The notes beneath the pieces were generated by a model. The model worked only from the letters and a program-made list of their open reading frames with translations. It did no database searches and was not told the origin of the DNA. The position numbers and the translations under genes were made by a program. Of a DNA stretch of 64,000 bases, positions 33,344 to 45,311 are shown in pieces. Origin of the DNA: Prostheceraeus crozeri (taxonomy: Eukaryota > Platyhelminthes > Polycladida > Euryleptidae); assembly GCA_907163375.1 (NCBI GenBank), contig CAJQUW010005337.1:1-64000 (forward strand), given 5' to 3'. Numbering within the stretch: position 1 is the first letter of the stretch; each line of letters opens with the position of its first letter.

Positions 33344-33344
33344 C
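33298..33344 (+). repeat. ATT microsatellite
   Basis: About fifteen uninterrupted TTA/ATT units. It marks the 5' flank of the R4/Dong-like LINE and presumably its target. Confidence 0.95.
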
Positions 33345-33529
33345 ATGATTTTTTGACAATCACTAGACGTAGATAGAACTGACATTTCATCACATAAATA
33401 AATTCTGACTTTGAACTATCTACTGTAAAAACAGTTTGCCATCTCACCACTTAAATTCCATTGATTACGTGTTGATTTCACATCCATGACACATAGTCAA
33501 TGATTTTGAATGATTAATAATAGCTTCCG

Positions 33530-36500
33530 GGGCTGCCACTCTTATCAAAAATAAAAACTGGAAAGTCAAATCGGAATGGGCCCCCTAAATTAGGAATGGG
33601 CCCCTACCTGGTAAGTTTTGAAAGCGTTCAAGCAGCAATTGGGTCTGTTCTAATAAAGATGCTTCTGAATCCTCACAGTTAGCAATTAAATGTATAAAAT
33701 TATTACTGATGCTTATTCAATCATCAGTTTCAACAAGGTACACTAGAATACATGACTCGAACAGAGACTATTTCAGGAGAACCGTTTTCGAAGGTTAGAC
33801 AGAGTATACTACAAAGATCCCTCTACCTGCCCCCAATGCAAAGTCAGCATGAAGTGATTGAACAATTGACTATTTCAGCTCGATATGAAGACTGCAGATT
33901 ATCGAAGTCTACATGTAGGCCTATGGATGATTTTACTTAACTGTTTCAAAGACAACTTTCTACATTTCTTTCATGAATTTTACATTCAAATTTATAATGC
34001 ACTATTCTCGTGCAGCTTTGTCATTTTCTAATAATCGTGCCATGACGTCACACGGTGCAAGACCCCGTCTTTATTGTGAAGAATTTTCATGAAACCATTG
34101 GAAAATTGTTGTCCAGCTGTTCGACGTTTGGAAGACTGCTTCAGCTGAGGGGTCTGGTCACAGCAAATATATTCATACAAAATCCATGGTCAGCGAATGG
34201 TTTCTGTACGCCATTTTCTTTGGGAGAGCCATAATTCTTTCGAGAAATCGAGAATGTGTGGTAAAGCCTTCCTTTCTATGCTGTATGAAATATACCGAAT
34301 GTCATGAAGGATAGGAGCGTCTTCATACAGGATGGAATGTCAGCGCACTATTACAGACCCATCGAAAAATTATTTAAACAGCAATTTTCCTACATCTTGG
34401 ATTGACCGTCATGGTAGCCTTTGGAATGGCTTCCGATACCACCAGATTCAATGCTCTTTGACTTTTTTCTTTAGGGCACGTCTAAGAAATGGTGCGTCAG
34501 AGTCATCGTATGCATTTGGATGAACTGGAAAACAAAGCTTTGCACAGTTTTCTGCAGATCGACGAGCGATTGCGTAGAGATATGCTCTTGCGATGTTGAC
34601 CGAATAATTAGATTGCGTTTGGGCAAATGGTGAGCAAGTAGAAAATAAATGCTATAGTTGTACTCGCGTTCCGAATCATCCGAAATACTGACATCTACGA
34701 TTAATGAAATACATGCAGTTCAAATCTCATTCTGTAGAATTCGTTTCTAAAATTTGAAATTTGCAAACACCAATGCAAATTGCTTATTCGTGTTTGCACT
34801 TCATGCACGAAGGCGAGCTGCCGGATTTCCAAGCACATCCACCTCCCGATGGTCTGTGGATTGAGTTGCTGATTTACTCCACTGATGGTAGCTAAAAAGT
34901 CAAAAAGGCTTGCAGTTTAGCATGAAGAAACTTCATCAGTACTTGTAGCTTCGGCAATGATTCAAATCAAACCTTGCTCTCATCTCTTGTACTTCAAACA
35001 TAATAAATACATTTACAACATTACAACAATTACATCTAAGAACAACTTTTGAATTTCAAACAAGATTATGATTGCTATTTGATAAATGTTGATCCGACAT
35101 GGTATAAGTAAACGCAAAATCAACACGAAAAGAAATCCTTATCACTTCTGCAGTTGTTTGCGAGATTTCAATCTTCGCTGGTGCCTTCGCTGAAATTTAC
35201 CCGCTTTTGCAACAACTGATCGTACAAAATATTCTTTCGTCACTCCCTTGTGTTCCCCAAACTTTTTAGTAGATTTGTCTTACACGTTTTTCTGACAGAC
35301 GCTCCTTGAAAGACACGTTTTGGAGAGCATCAAAGCGATCAGAACTCAATTCATAATAGACTCTATAATTACGTATTGCAAGTTTATCGTTAAGCATTCC
35401 CTGTAACGGACTTAAGACATTGCCTTCAGCTGGACGCTGAATTTCTTAATGCTTGTTTTTCTAAATCAAATTTTTTATTCCTGTTCAAATGTTTGTATGT
35501 CTCTTAGTTACCAGACAACGAAAAGGTTTTGGTTTGTTGCGTCTATCAGGATCCTAGAATTACATGTAAATAGACATTGTACATATTGTGCTATTTAAAG
35601 CTGGAAACGGTGAGTTTTAGGCATATTTGTAACTCCCTATGATGTGAAATTTTATTGGTGATAAAATGTAGCTGATTCACTTATGAGCGTGAAATGATGT
35701 GTCTTGTTTTTTTATTGCAGTTTTCACGTTGCATCTAAGAAATACAATTATAGTGCATCAGTTGAGGTGTTTTCAACTTAATAGCGCAAATTGGACGTAT
35801 GCCGTCACATTCCCACCTAAATTTATCTCTTATTTCAAAACCTTGATTACTTGCGTTTCGTCCAGTTTCTTGAGATTGTCGAAAGGATCACTGACTTCCT
35901 TGTACAAGAATCTTCTGCTCCAGAGTCAAGCGGATTTTTAGAAAGCATCTGCTTTGAATTTGATCATCCTTAAAATTTGCAGGGTCTTTAAGGTCCCCTT
36001 ACAATTTGCATAGCTCCGTTCACAATTCAAAAAAGCCCTACATAATCTCTAAAAAGGCCCCACATGCTCTAGTCTTTAAGGGTGCCGGTCTCAATCCTAT
36101 CAGACCTTTACAATCTCAAGAGGTACATGTACATGTATATTCATATCTAAAAAGAGCTCTTCAAAAACTAAAACAGTTGCCGTTCACAATCTCAAAGGGC
36201 TGTTTCACAAAATCTTATCCATTGGGTCCTTTCAAAATCTAAAAAATGGCCCCCTCACGATCTTAAAAAAGGTCCCTTCGCAGTCTCAAAATACCCCTCG
36301 CATGATCTTAAAGGGCCCTTCGCAATCTCAAAACGGCTCCCTCACAATCCTATAGGGGTCCCTTCACAATCTCAAAGAGCCCCTCACGATCCCAAAGGGG
36401 CCCCTTCGCAGTCTCAAAAGGGTGCCTTCACAACTGAAAAGGGCGCTCTCATTATCTCAAAGGGTCTCCTACGCAGTCTCAAAAGGGCCCCTTCAAAATC

Positions 36501-36596
36501 TAAAATAGCTCAAAACCCGAATTATTTGTTCCATGGCCAAACATTTTCTCACTACTTAGGTCAATCTAAAAAAAGAAACCGGAAGAGTGGCAGCCC
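33530..36596. mobile_element. hAT-like DNA transposon, decayed
   Basis: GGGCTGCCACTCTT (33530-33543) is inverted as AAGAGTGGCAGCCC (36583-36596). The outer flanks AGCTTCCG and AGCTTCGG, just outside the left end and two bases outside the right end, look like a diverged 8-bp target duplication. The right end read outward-in starts CAGGGCTGCC, as hAT ends often do. The 3.1-kb interior has no recognisable transposase; it includes a degenerate minisatellite near the right end. Confidence 0.6.
35965..36512 (+). repeat. Degenerate minisatellite, unit about 25-30 bp
   Basis: Repeated variants of CCCTTCACAATCTCAAAAGGG with changing spacers (for example near 36250, 36300, 36357 and 36400). Unit length varies, so the array is old. 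It lies inside the right end of the hAT-like element and may be its subterminal repeat. Confidence 0.7.
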
Positions 36597-36599
36597 TGA

Positions 36600-37880
36600 G
36601 CTTCGGTGTGTCAAGAGGAAAACGCTAATGGTTTGTTTTACTGCAGAACTGAATGGAAGCTGATTCGCACGCCTTTTTATACCGATAGCCTATATATTGA
36701 AATAAATATTGAAAATATTAGCTCTGATCAATCACTTACATAGGTGTAGATAAAATCACTTCGATTTATCATGTTTATGCTCAAGTGCTAACTGCGATGA
36801 ATCATTAACCTGTAGGCCTATTTGAAGCTTATCACGATATAAAAGAGGTTCAAATAAAACATCTCTTCCATACTTTGTACATGAGGTTCATGTAGATAGT
36901 ACAAGGGTCATTCCACAGAAAACTTGTAATTTTGTGTCCCGAAGACATTTTTCAATATTCGTAATTTCGACTGCACAGGATTATCAAAATGAAGGATTCC
37001 GTAATGTAACTAGATTTTAGGCGCGTAGGATGTCTTCAGCTCCTTTCAATGTATATGATTACGTAGCCGATCCGTTGCTGTCTCAGAGTGCACATCAAAA
37101 TTCTCAGCAAATCAAATATTTTATTATGCGTGATAGGATTTCATGCTCTTGGTGCAGGCTAGCACAATGCGCTTCGACTTCTATCATCTTCCTCTCACGT
37201 CAAGTTTGGCACCAAATGCCCTACGATTTCGCTTGAAATCGGGGAATGTAGAGCCATGATCAAATCATAAGATCAAATTCATTCATCTTTTATCCCATGA
37301 CACGCATTTCGATATGCTTACTTCAAAACGCACATTGATTCCAAATCAGTGATGTGACGGACAACATCACAAGAGAGTAGCATCATAGCTAATATTGATG
37401 AAAACCTAACACACAGAATTAGTCTCTTCTTCCGTTTGACTAGAATGGAAGCATTGGAACATGTAACGTTATTGAAATGGCAACAAAGACATACCACTAA
37501 ACTCCCGACAGGTCATCCGAAACTTCAGTCATCATCGAGATTCCGTCTTTTTCTGCTTTTCCTATACAGTGTGTATGTATGACTCGTATAACTAGTAGGC
37601 TATTCCACGTCTGCCATACCAACAATTCTATCGTGCTTACTCTCTCAACGCACCGGCGTATTCTGATTGGCAAAGATCGTACCAAAGAGTGCAAAAATAC
37701 AAAAGTAGATTACCCTGCTAGATGCAATGCAAAACTTGCAACAGAACGGAAAGCTGTTGAAAAGATAGCTTCCATGGGACCTTGATCAAGTGCGCTGTAT
37801 CAAACCGTTTCGCCGAGACCGCTACTTTTGGTCAAGCGCATATAATGTCAATTGGAGCCCGCTCTCTGACAGCCTGGTGA
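36600..37880. other. No gene seen
   Basis: Only short frames without motifs, and no element ends or repeats noticed. Confidence 0.5.
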
Positions 37881-37882
37881 CC

Positions 37883-38005
37883 ATTACTGATCAGTATACT
37901 GTTTCCTACCTCGGTTTCCACCAATCAAAAAAACTACTCAAATTATTACTGATCAATATCCTGTTTCCTACCTCGGATTCCACTATTGAAAAAACTACTA
38001 GCCCA
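37883..38005 (+). repeat. Two-copy direct repeat, period about 62 bp
   Basis: ATTACTGATCAGTATACTGT at 37883 and ATTACTGATCAATATCCTGT at 37945, each followed by TTCCTACCTCGG and AAAAAACTACT. It runs directly into the 36-bp minisatellite. Confidence 0.8.
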
Positions 38006-38011
38006 CACAGT

Positions 38012-38778
38012 TCTGGATAAGCATAGTACAAGAGTAGACTACATAGTTCTGGATAAGCATAGTACAAGAGTAGCCTACATAGTTCTGGATAAGCATAGTA
38101 CAAGAGTAGCCTACACAGTTCTGGATAAGCATAGTACAAGAGTAGCCTACATAGTTCTGGATGAGCATAGTACAAGAGTAGCCTACATAGTTCTGGATGA
38201 GCGCAGTACAAGAGTAGCCTACATAGTTCTGGATAAGCATAGTACAAGAGTAGCCTACATAGTTCTGGATGAGCGCAGTACAAGAGTAGCCTACATAGTT
38301 CTGGATAAGCATAGTACAAGAGTAGCCTACATAGTTCTGGATGAGCGCAGTACAAGAGTAGCCTACATAGTTCTGGATGAGCATAGTACAAGAGTAGCCT
38401 ACATAGTTCTGGATGAGCATAGTACAAGAGTAGCCTACATAGTTCTGGATGAGCGCAGTACAAGAGTAGCCTACATAGTTCTGGATAAGCATAGTACAAG
38501 AGTAGCCTACACAGTTCTGGATAAGCATAGTACAAGAGTAGCCTACATAGTTCTGGATGAGCATAGTACAAGAGTAGCCTACATAGTTCTGGATGAGCAT
38601 AGTACAAGAGTAGCCTACATAGTTCTGGATGAGCATTGTACAAGAGTAGCCTACATAGTTCTGGATAAGCATAGTACAAGAGTAGCCTACATAGTTCTGG
38701 ATGAGCATAGTACAAGAGTAGCCTACATAGTTCTGGATAAGCACAGTACAAGAGTAGCCTACATAGTTCTGGATGAGC
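38012..38778 (+). repeat. 36-bp minisatellite, about 21 copies
   Basis: The unit is TTCTGGATAAGCATAGTACA followed by AGAGTAGCCTACATAG, 36 bp. Variants alternate AAGCATAG, GAGCATAG and GAGCGCAG. Because 36 is divisible by three and the unit has no stops in several frames, long frames exist on both strands (VLDKHSTRVAYI on plus). I take these as non-coding. It lies 125 bp past the donor of domain exon B, within the presumed intron. Confidence 0.95.
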
Positions 38779-38902
38779 ATGATAATCTATTTGCTTTCCT
38801 CTAATAGTTGCCTGTACTTTGAATGTTCATCATTTGTCAGAATATTTTGAAATTGCATTTAAATGCCAAATCTACATACAGCAGGAGGATTTCACAACTT
38901 AC

Positions 38903-39250
38903 CGTTGTCTTTATCAGCATTTGACACAATTATGCAGTTCATCTCATCAGGGACAATTGGAAATGACTCATCATCATTACGCAAAGGTTTGCTTATCGGA
39001 TTGTCAACGCTACGGCCATACGCTTGGCCATTGACATCGCAAAACCCATTTCCAACCCAGTAGACGGGGCTCTGTCCAACCATTCCAGTCTGCCTCTTCA
39101 AAGCAAGCTCCTCTGGCCTCTTGCCCATTTTGTTCGCTAAAACCGTCCGGATATCTCCGACGGTTGGATTATCTGACAGTTTTACTGTGAAGTTAAAATC
39201 TCCTCCACCATTGTAATCCATGCAAAAGTTGGAAACTTCCAAAGTAGTTT
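38903..39250 (-). CDS. Repeated-domain exon, copy B (unknown domain)
   Basis: A 348-bp minus-strand exon with acceptor TTCTTTGCAG before 39250 and donor GTAAGT at 38897-38902, phase 1 at both ends. It encodes SNFCMDYNGGGDFNF, KLSDNPTVGDIRTVLANKMG, PEELALKRQ, VYWVGNGFCDVNGQAYGR, NDDESFPIVPDEMNCIIV and SNADKDNG. It is homologous to exons at 53987-54334 and 7601-7944. Two cysteines are conserved in all copies, in C-x-DY near the start and in NC(V/I)(I/V)V near the end. The frame is fully open, in contrast to the decayed transposons around it. A ubiquitin-like beta-grasp fold is a guess from the strand-helix pattern. Cellular location is unknown. Confidence 0.75.
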
Positions 39251-39259
39251 CTGCAAAGA

Positions 39260-41170
39260 AGAATACTTGAGTTTCAAAGTCATCGATCAATCATCTCCCT
39301 CTCATACACGAAAAGCTTGATGTTGGTGATAAACTGGCTATCAACAGGGAACTTGATGAGCTTCATCAACACTGTTAGCAAAATAGTCAATCCATCTCGC
39401 ATCTGAAAAACTTCTACAATGATCAAGTTTCTTGGTTGCTCTTTCATTCTATGATCTGACAAAAAATGTACATTTTTGCAATAAAAAATACACGAGAAGA
39501 ATTTGTCTTTCAAAGTCGTATTGCAAGCTAGGGAGTCTTGAATATCGTAAAATTATATTTGCTTACGGATTTTGAATGATCCCAACTTCGATGCACTAAG
39601 TAACGAAATGATCTAGGATTCATTTATTCACTTAACATCAAATTTGTCATTTTTTTGATTTTTATTCCACCTTTAGGGCAACTATCTCCCACATAGTAAC
39701 TGGCTCTTCAAGTTATAATAATGATGATGCGTTTATTTTCCATAAAAGGCCTCAATATTGAAAATCGTGAGGCAATTGACAAAGTGCAAAACATTTCAAA
39801 TAAATCACATAAAAGAAAAGTAACAAGAAAGAAGAAACATGACTTGGGACAGGGTAGAGGTGTATGTCGTAAACCACTATCTGAAGCCGTCGTTTTTAAG
39901 TCGAATCATTGCTATGATGAAGCTGTTCTGTTTCAGGATTGATTTACATGTTGGACACGCACGATTCGTATTGGCATAGAACAACCTTCGGTGCTCAGGA
40001 AAATGCAGATGATGTTCCTGACACAATGCGACAAAAATATTTAAGCCAATCATCAAACGTCTTTAATTAAGAGGGATGAAATTGTTACAAGGACACCGTG
40101 AAGATCCAAATATAATGTGGTGCGAACGATCTTGCATATATTTTCAAATCATTTGCTTTTTGAAGCGTTTTATCTAAGGAACATAGGGTCTAATAATCCA
40201 AATGCTACGAATACAGTTATTGTAGATGATGCCCGAGTGATAGATGGTTTATCAGGTTTTTAGAGATAATGGTTTCAGTTGCCGAAGAGCGAGAAGTCGA
40301 CTGGAAGCTTTTTGGAAACATTTCTGACATGTCTTTGCATATTTAAGTTACAATTGAATGTGACACCCTAAAATTTCATCTTTTCACTCCAAGGTATCAG
40401 GAACAATAAATTGATGAAGCTCATCACATTCCGAGGTGAAATGAGTATCTGTTGGCATTTCGGTTGGTTCCCTTTATTCGCCGGTTATCGCGCGGACGTG
40501 AGGGTGAACGCTGATCGTCAATCTCGTTCAGTGACTCTGATATTGCTAATCCCTTCATACTTATCCAATGCTTATATTCTTGGCTACCATTATCAACATC
40601 TTTATCGCCTAACCACATTCCATGATCTCTATGGTGCATTATCGTCGCTTCGCTTTATCTCTACAGGTGAAGCTTTTGCTAATCTCGTGCAGCATTTTCA
40701 CTTACACGTAATACCATTCATGGCTTCCGAATTATCAACACTCGCGATGCTCTACTGGAACTGCGTGCGCGTCCACCTGTACTAAATCGTTGACTGAGGC
40801 GACCTGTTTGTTTCCATATGGTCCCACAAATTCAATGTGCGGTGAGTGGATATCCCTATGTCACAGGTGCAGAAGTAAGTAGACTGAAAAATCGTGCACC
40901 TTCTGTAATTCCCGCGCCACATAGACTCGTGTGTGCATATGACCATGATTTCCCAGTACCAGAAACCACTCACAGGAGTTGATGGCGAGGGAAAATCATT
41001 TCCGTTGAGAATCACTCGTCGCCTCGGTGACGGATTTGCCGTTCACTTGAGCTGGAATACCATCAATGCGGATTCACACGACTTCTCTCAGAAAAAGCAG
41101 ATGGCAACGATCAAATGTGTACCGATTGGTTGGCCTTCTGGGTCACGTCCTAACACCTGTGATGAGAATG
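39260..41170. other. No confident gene; possible old LINE text at right end
   Basis: Short frames at 39280-39513 (minus), 39721-39942 and 40411-40785 have no motif I recognise. From about 41050 the sequence begins to resemble LINE linker text but is too decayed to annotate. Confidence 0.4.
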
Positions 41171-42430
41171 AAAATCGAATCAAGGCTGCAGAGAGATGTT
41201 TGGTCTCTGTTTCCCGTCAACAGAGCCCTATCAGTCCTCTAACGATTCCGTCAAAGATCCTTGAAAAAGTAATTCTGAATGACCTTCGGCATAAACTTTC
41301 GCATTTATTGGCTGAGGCTCAATTTGGAATAAGGAAGGGGTCATCGACTGCGCATGCAATCATTGCAACTCATGATTCGCTTGCCACTAATTTTGATTAC
41401 CCTGAAATTGGAGTGACCGTTTTCATAGGCTTCGACTCTCTTTTCGACTTCCATAGGCTCTGGGCTACCTTCCGGTTTTGTTCGATTTCCAATTGATCAT
41501 TTGATTGATCGCCAACAAAGAGTTCGTTATCCTAAAAGTCAGACCAGGGATGTTACCAGCTGTGTCCCGCAAGGGTCAATACTCGCTCCTTACATGCTTG
41601 GATTGTATATGTCATCTCTACAACCCCAATTCCAAAGAATGTGTCTTATATACTACTTCAATGATGTTTGTCTATCTTTTGGAATCAGGAAAAATTAAGC
41701 CAGTGATGACATTGACGCTCTCATTATCGAAGTTGAAAACGTGTCTAGATGGTCTGCTCAGAATTGGTTGTCCCTGAATTTGCAAAAAACAAGAGGTTTA
41801 ATAAGCTACCGGGGTCTGTTCAAAGAATCTATCGACGTTGAGAACCATTTACCAACCGTGAAATTCCAGAATAATATCAAATTTCTGCTCGACAGATCTT
41901 TTGGATGGAGATGTCATGTGGATTAATGTACATTGAGAGGAAGTGTGCTCAGAGGATTTATATATTGAGAAGGATGAAGACCGCAACAAGTGACGATCAA
42001 TTCCTGCGCATTTAGTGCATCGCCCTTATTCGAAGCTTAATTGAATAAGTCTGCCCGGCCTTCATTGGACTGTCATCTGAGGATTCAAAGCGCCTTCAGA
42101 GAATTCAAGACCGATGTCTTAGAATAAAAAGCCATTCTCTCTCAACAACTAATATCATTTGCAGACGTCAAGAATTGGCTCTGAACCTCTTCCGGAGCTT
42201 GAATACTCAAGAAACTTTTATTTCAAAAATCGTTCCCCCACTACCAACTTCCGATCGATTTATGGTGCCTTATTCCAGGACTAATCTACGTCGGAACTCT
42301 TTTCTGCCATCTGTTTGCATAATGCAGTCTCATGTGACTAAGATCATAGACTCAAGATCTTACCTTAACAACGACTATAATTTTTATTCTGCTTGTAATT
42401 TTGATTCATATTCACAGTCTGAATAAGCGC
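41170..42430 (+). mobile_element. LINE-D, CR1-like RT fragment, decayed
   Basis: Legible blocks in order: PISPLTIPSKILEKVILNDL near 41230, EAQFGIRKGSSTAHAIIA near 41310, VPQGSILAPYMLGLYMSSL near 41570, a ruined YADD box near 41650, WSAQNWLSLNLQKTRGLI near 41750 and RSFGWRCHVD near 41895. Then comes a thumb with SLIEXVCPAFIGLSSEDSKR. The C-terminal frame (42175-42426) has ALNLFRSLNTQETF. Several frame changes; the 5' half is missing and no clear 3' tail is seen. Confidence 0.7.
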
Positions 42431-42439
42431 ATCTTTCTC

Positions 42440-43590
42440 ACAGAAGCTTCGACGTCGTTTTCATCGCAACAGTTTTGACTGTCCATGTTTTCTGACCACC
42501 AATACTTCGGAACAATCCCGACATCGGTGTTATTATTGAGCCTTAGCTTAGTGATGAGATTGATGATTCGACCATCAGCACTCCTGGCTGCTCTAACTAT
42601 CGCTCTTATCGCCAGGTTGGTCTTGGAGGCAGAATTCTCTGCTGCATCAGAAGTCATTCTTCCATTACCAATTTTCCTGTTGAATTCATATCCAATAGCC
42701 AATCTCCAATAATGGAGCTCATGTTTCTTTTCATCAAGGAATTATTTTGGCAGTTATTATGATTTATTTTCCTTACTGGAACTCGCATAGAGCTGAAGAG
42801 GACGCTTGGAGTCCCTAACAACAGTAATTGATCTTTCAAGAGTCGAATATGCCTTAAAGAAACAGATCAAGAAGTTTTCGTCCTCTAATATCGCTCACTT
42901 CAACATGGCAATTTCCACAATCGATTGGCATTCTCTCGTCAACAACTCGACGAAGCAGCAGAAACTTTCCTTGGATACTTACTTGATGTCTTTTATTCTT
43001 GTTTTCCCATTAAAACGATACGAATCAAACGAACCATGTTGGATGAGTGACTCACTCAAAATCCTGATTATCGAGCGTGACGCAGCACATCATGGTTGTC
43101 AGAAGGCCAGATAGAGGCTACAGGAAAATTAATCTTCTGAAAGGAAATTATATCCGAAAGGCTATTGATCCTGGTGATCCTCGCACTAGTGCAGTTCTCT
43201 CAAGCATGTGGCTACATTCACTTAGAAAAACGGCTCATGCCAGTTTTCTGTCGATGATTTCAACGAGTGCTTTTCTTCGATTTTCAAGAAGGCCATGTTT
43301 CTGTTCTGATTGACAGCTCCATGCCATCCAACTATCTGTTGATGAAGTACCTTCTGAAAGTCAAGAAGACTGGTGCAGATGGAATACCTCCTTGGGTATT
43401 CAGATGTTACGCAGATTTTCTTGCCCCAGCAATAACTGTTTTATTCAATTGGAGCTTTCGCGAGTGTGCTGTTCCGTTGTCATTCAAAAAAGCATTTATT
43501 CTGCCTATTCCTAAATGCCCTCATACATAGTAAGTGATTATAGACCAATCTCTATTCTACCTTGCGTCTCTAAAAGTCTAAAAATCAAAT
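42440..43590 (+). mobile_element. LINE-E, CR1-like endonuclease-to-RT fragment, decayed
   Basis: It lies head-to-tail behind LINE-D. An endonuclease trace reads NNPDIGVIIEP, LSDEIDDSTISTPGC and YRQVGLGGRILCCIRSH (42500-42660). The linker frame 42806-43114 has PCWMSDSLKILIIERD. The RT start at 43267-43530 has VKKTGADGIPPWVFRC, PAITVLFNWSF and KAFILPIPKCP, and SDYRPISILPCVSKSL follows near 43540. It ends before the catalytic core. Several frame changes are evident. Confidence 0.65.
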
Positions 43591-43918
43591 GAAGTGTCTA
43601 TAAAGTCAACGGAATGTGCAGCACACCAGATAAATGTGCAACATTTTCCAGGTAATTGCTGGAACGTTATCAAAAATAGGGGAAGATTTAGTTTTGAAAT
43701 TCCTCAACACACCTTGAACTTATGACCCCGCTACTGGACCTCTGCTGGCAGGCGAAAGCCTCACATTCTTATAGCGGTTTATTAATGACATCGGTAGTTG
43801 TGTTAGGTCTAAGTACCAATTAGATAGCAAGGATCTAAACTCCAACCTCTGAAAGGATTCCTTGCTTATTATGGGGGTTCTGGCATTTGAAATATGGATA
43901 TAATGCAAGCTAAAGTGT

Positions 43919-44524
43919 ATGACGTCAATGCGAAGGAGCGTCAGTAGTGTTGATGTCTGTGGCAGCAAAAGATGCCTATGTTGTAAATCTCTTGACACTA
44001 ATACTACTTTTATGAGTTTTAGTACCGGCAGACGGTTCGTTTTAAATTATCCTAGTAGTTTCTCGTGTAAGAGTAGACATGTAATATATTTGATCACATG
44101 TCAATCATGTGGGGTCCAGTATGTTGGACAGACAAAACAGCCATTACATTGTAGACTTAATGGGCATCGGCAATCTGTTCAAAAGAATCATCTCAATACG
44201 TATTTGAGTAATCATTTTAATAGTTCTAATCACAGTTGGGATGATGTAAGTATACAAATTATTGACTTTGTCGATGTTCGTAATAAATCTGATACAGAAA
44301 TTGCCTTCGAGCTTAACAGTAAGGAAGATTTTCATAAAGATTTTACTTTTCTAAGAACGCTGAACACCTTGCATCCTTTAGGTTTGAATGACAGAGTGTT
44401 AGCCGGAGGTTGCGCCTCTCAGAACACTGCAAATTCATTTTCATTTTTTAGTTCTCCTATTAGCAGACGTAACAGAAGCCATGGCCTTAGGAAGTCGGGT
44501 AGAAAGAAAATATCCTCCATCTAA
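43919..44524 (+). pseudogene. GIY-YIG endonuclease domain of Penelope-like element
   Basis: The frame has CGSKRCLCC near residue 14, then RRFVLNYPSSFSCKS and the nuclease core HVIYLITCQSCGVQYVGQTK with RLNGHRQSV. The GIY-YIG tyrosines and the downstream arginine are present, and the CQSC pair is typical of the family's zinc-binding insertion. KEDFHKDFTFLRTLNTLHP closes the domain. About 200 residues. The frame shifts near 44480 into the next part. The start is uncertain; earlier in-frame sequence could belong. Confidence 0.7.
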
Positions 44525-45191
44525 TAGTTGTGAGGATATTCTCATGGAGCTTCAAGAGTTGATGAAGAGCAACAAAATAAGAAATTTCTATAATTGCTTG
44601 AAATCGATAAGTGATAGCATGCTTAAAATTATGTATTCTAGGCTTCTTCATCAGTCGAATGACCTATCTTTCGTTTTGACAACATATGTTCATAGTAAAT
44701 TATATAGAAACAAGAGGGATAGCTCTAACGAAGACAAAACGCATATAGTGATTCCTTTCAAGTCTCATTTAGTTGACAAACTTCATTTACCTTCTGTATT
44801 TAATGATAAAAGTGTCTGTGCTTTAGTTCCAGAAAAAGCGAAACATCTACATCCTCCCAAAGTGTACCATAAACTTAATAACCCTATTTGTTTGAAATTC
44901 TTCAATTATAATAAGTTTCTTAATAGTCTGACAATTCAGGAAGTTGTTGGCATTTTACAGAGCGATTGCAGCTGTGACTCGATGACCAGTTTTGTTTATG
45001 AGCCTTATGGGCATGTTTTTACCGGTAATTTAGATATAATAAATGATCCAGGTCTCGGAGCAATATTCGCGTATGGCACTAAACACAGATTGTCTAGGTC
45101 AATATCATGGAAATCCATTCAAAAAGAGATCAGCGATTCCATAGATAATCATATATCTCGTGTGTCCAGTCGCCTTCACTTAAAAAGTTGA
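44481..45191 (+). pseudogene. Penelope-like element, linker domain before RT
   Basis: A 236-residue frame, recognisable by the conserved segment PICLKFFNYNKFLNSL, a Cys-rich CSCDS, FVYEPYGHVFTGNLDIINDP and SISWKSIQKEISDSIDNHIS. In related invertebrate elements this precedes the RT fingers. Here the frame ends at RLHLKS and the RT does not follow; the satellite begins 120 bp later. Confidence 0.6.
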
Positions 45192-45311
45192 TGACTTCTC
45201 TATTTGGAAAAACAGGGTCATCATGTCAGTAGAGTACCGCATCTTTCGTTGTAAGAAGCAGGGTTGCCAAACTCGTCCAGAAATTTGCATCTGGTCCACG
45301 TTGCATCTGTG

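Noticed and set aside
37906-38804. Open frames of 260-281 residues on both strands
   Set aside because: Produced by a 36-bp repeat lacking stops; overlapping long frames on both strands are expected from the repeat alone.
45258-45280. hAT end CAGGGTTGCCAAACTCG left of the satellite
   Set aside because: No inverted partner or 8-bp duplication was found on the other side.
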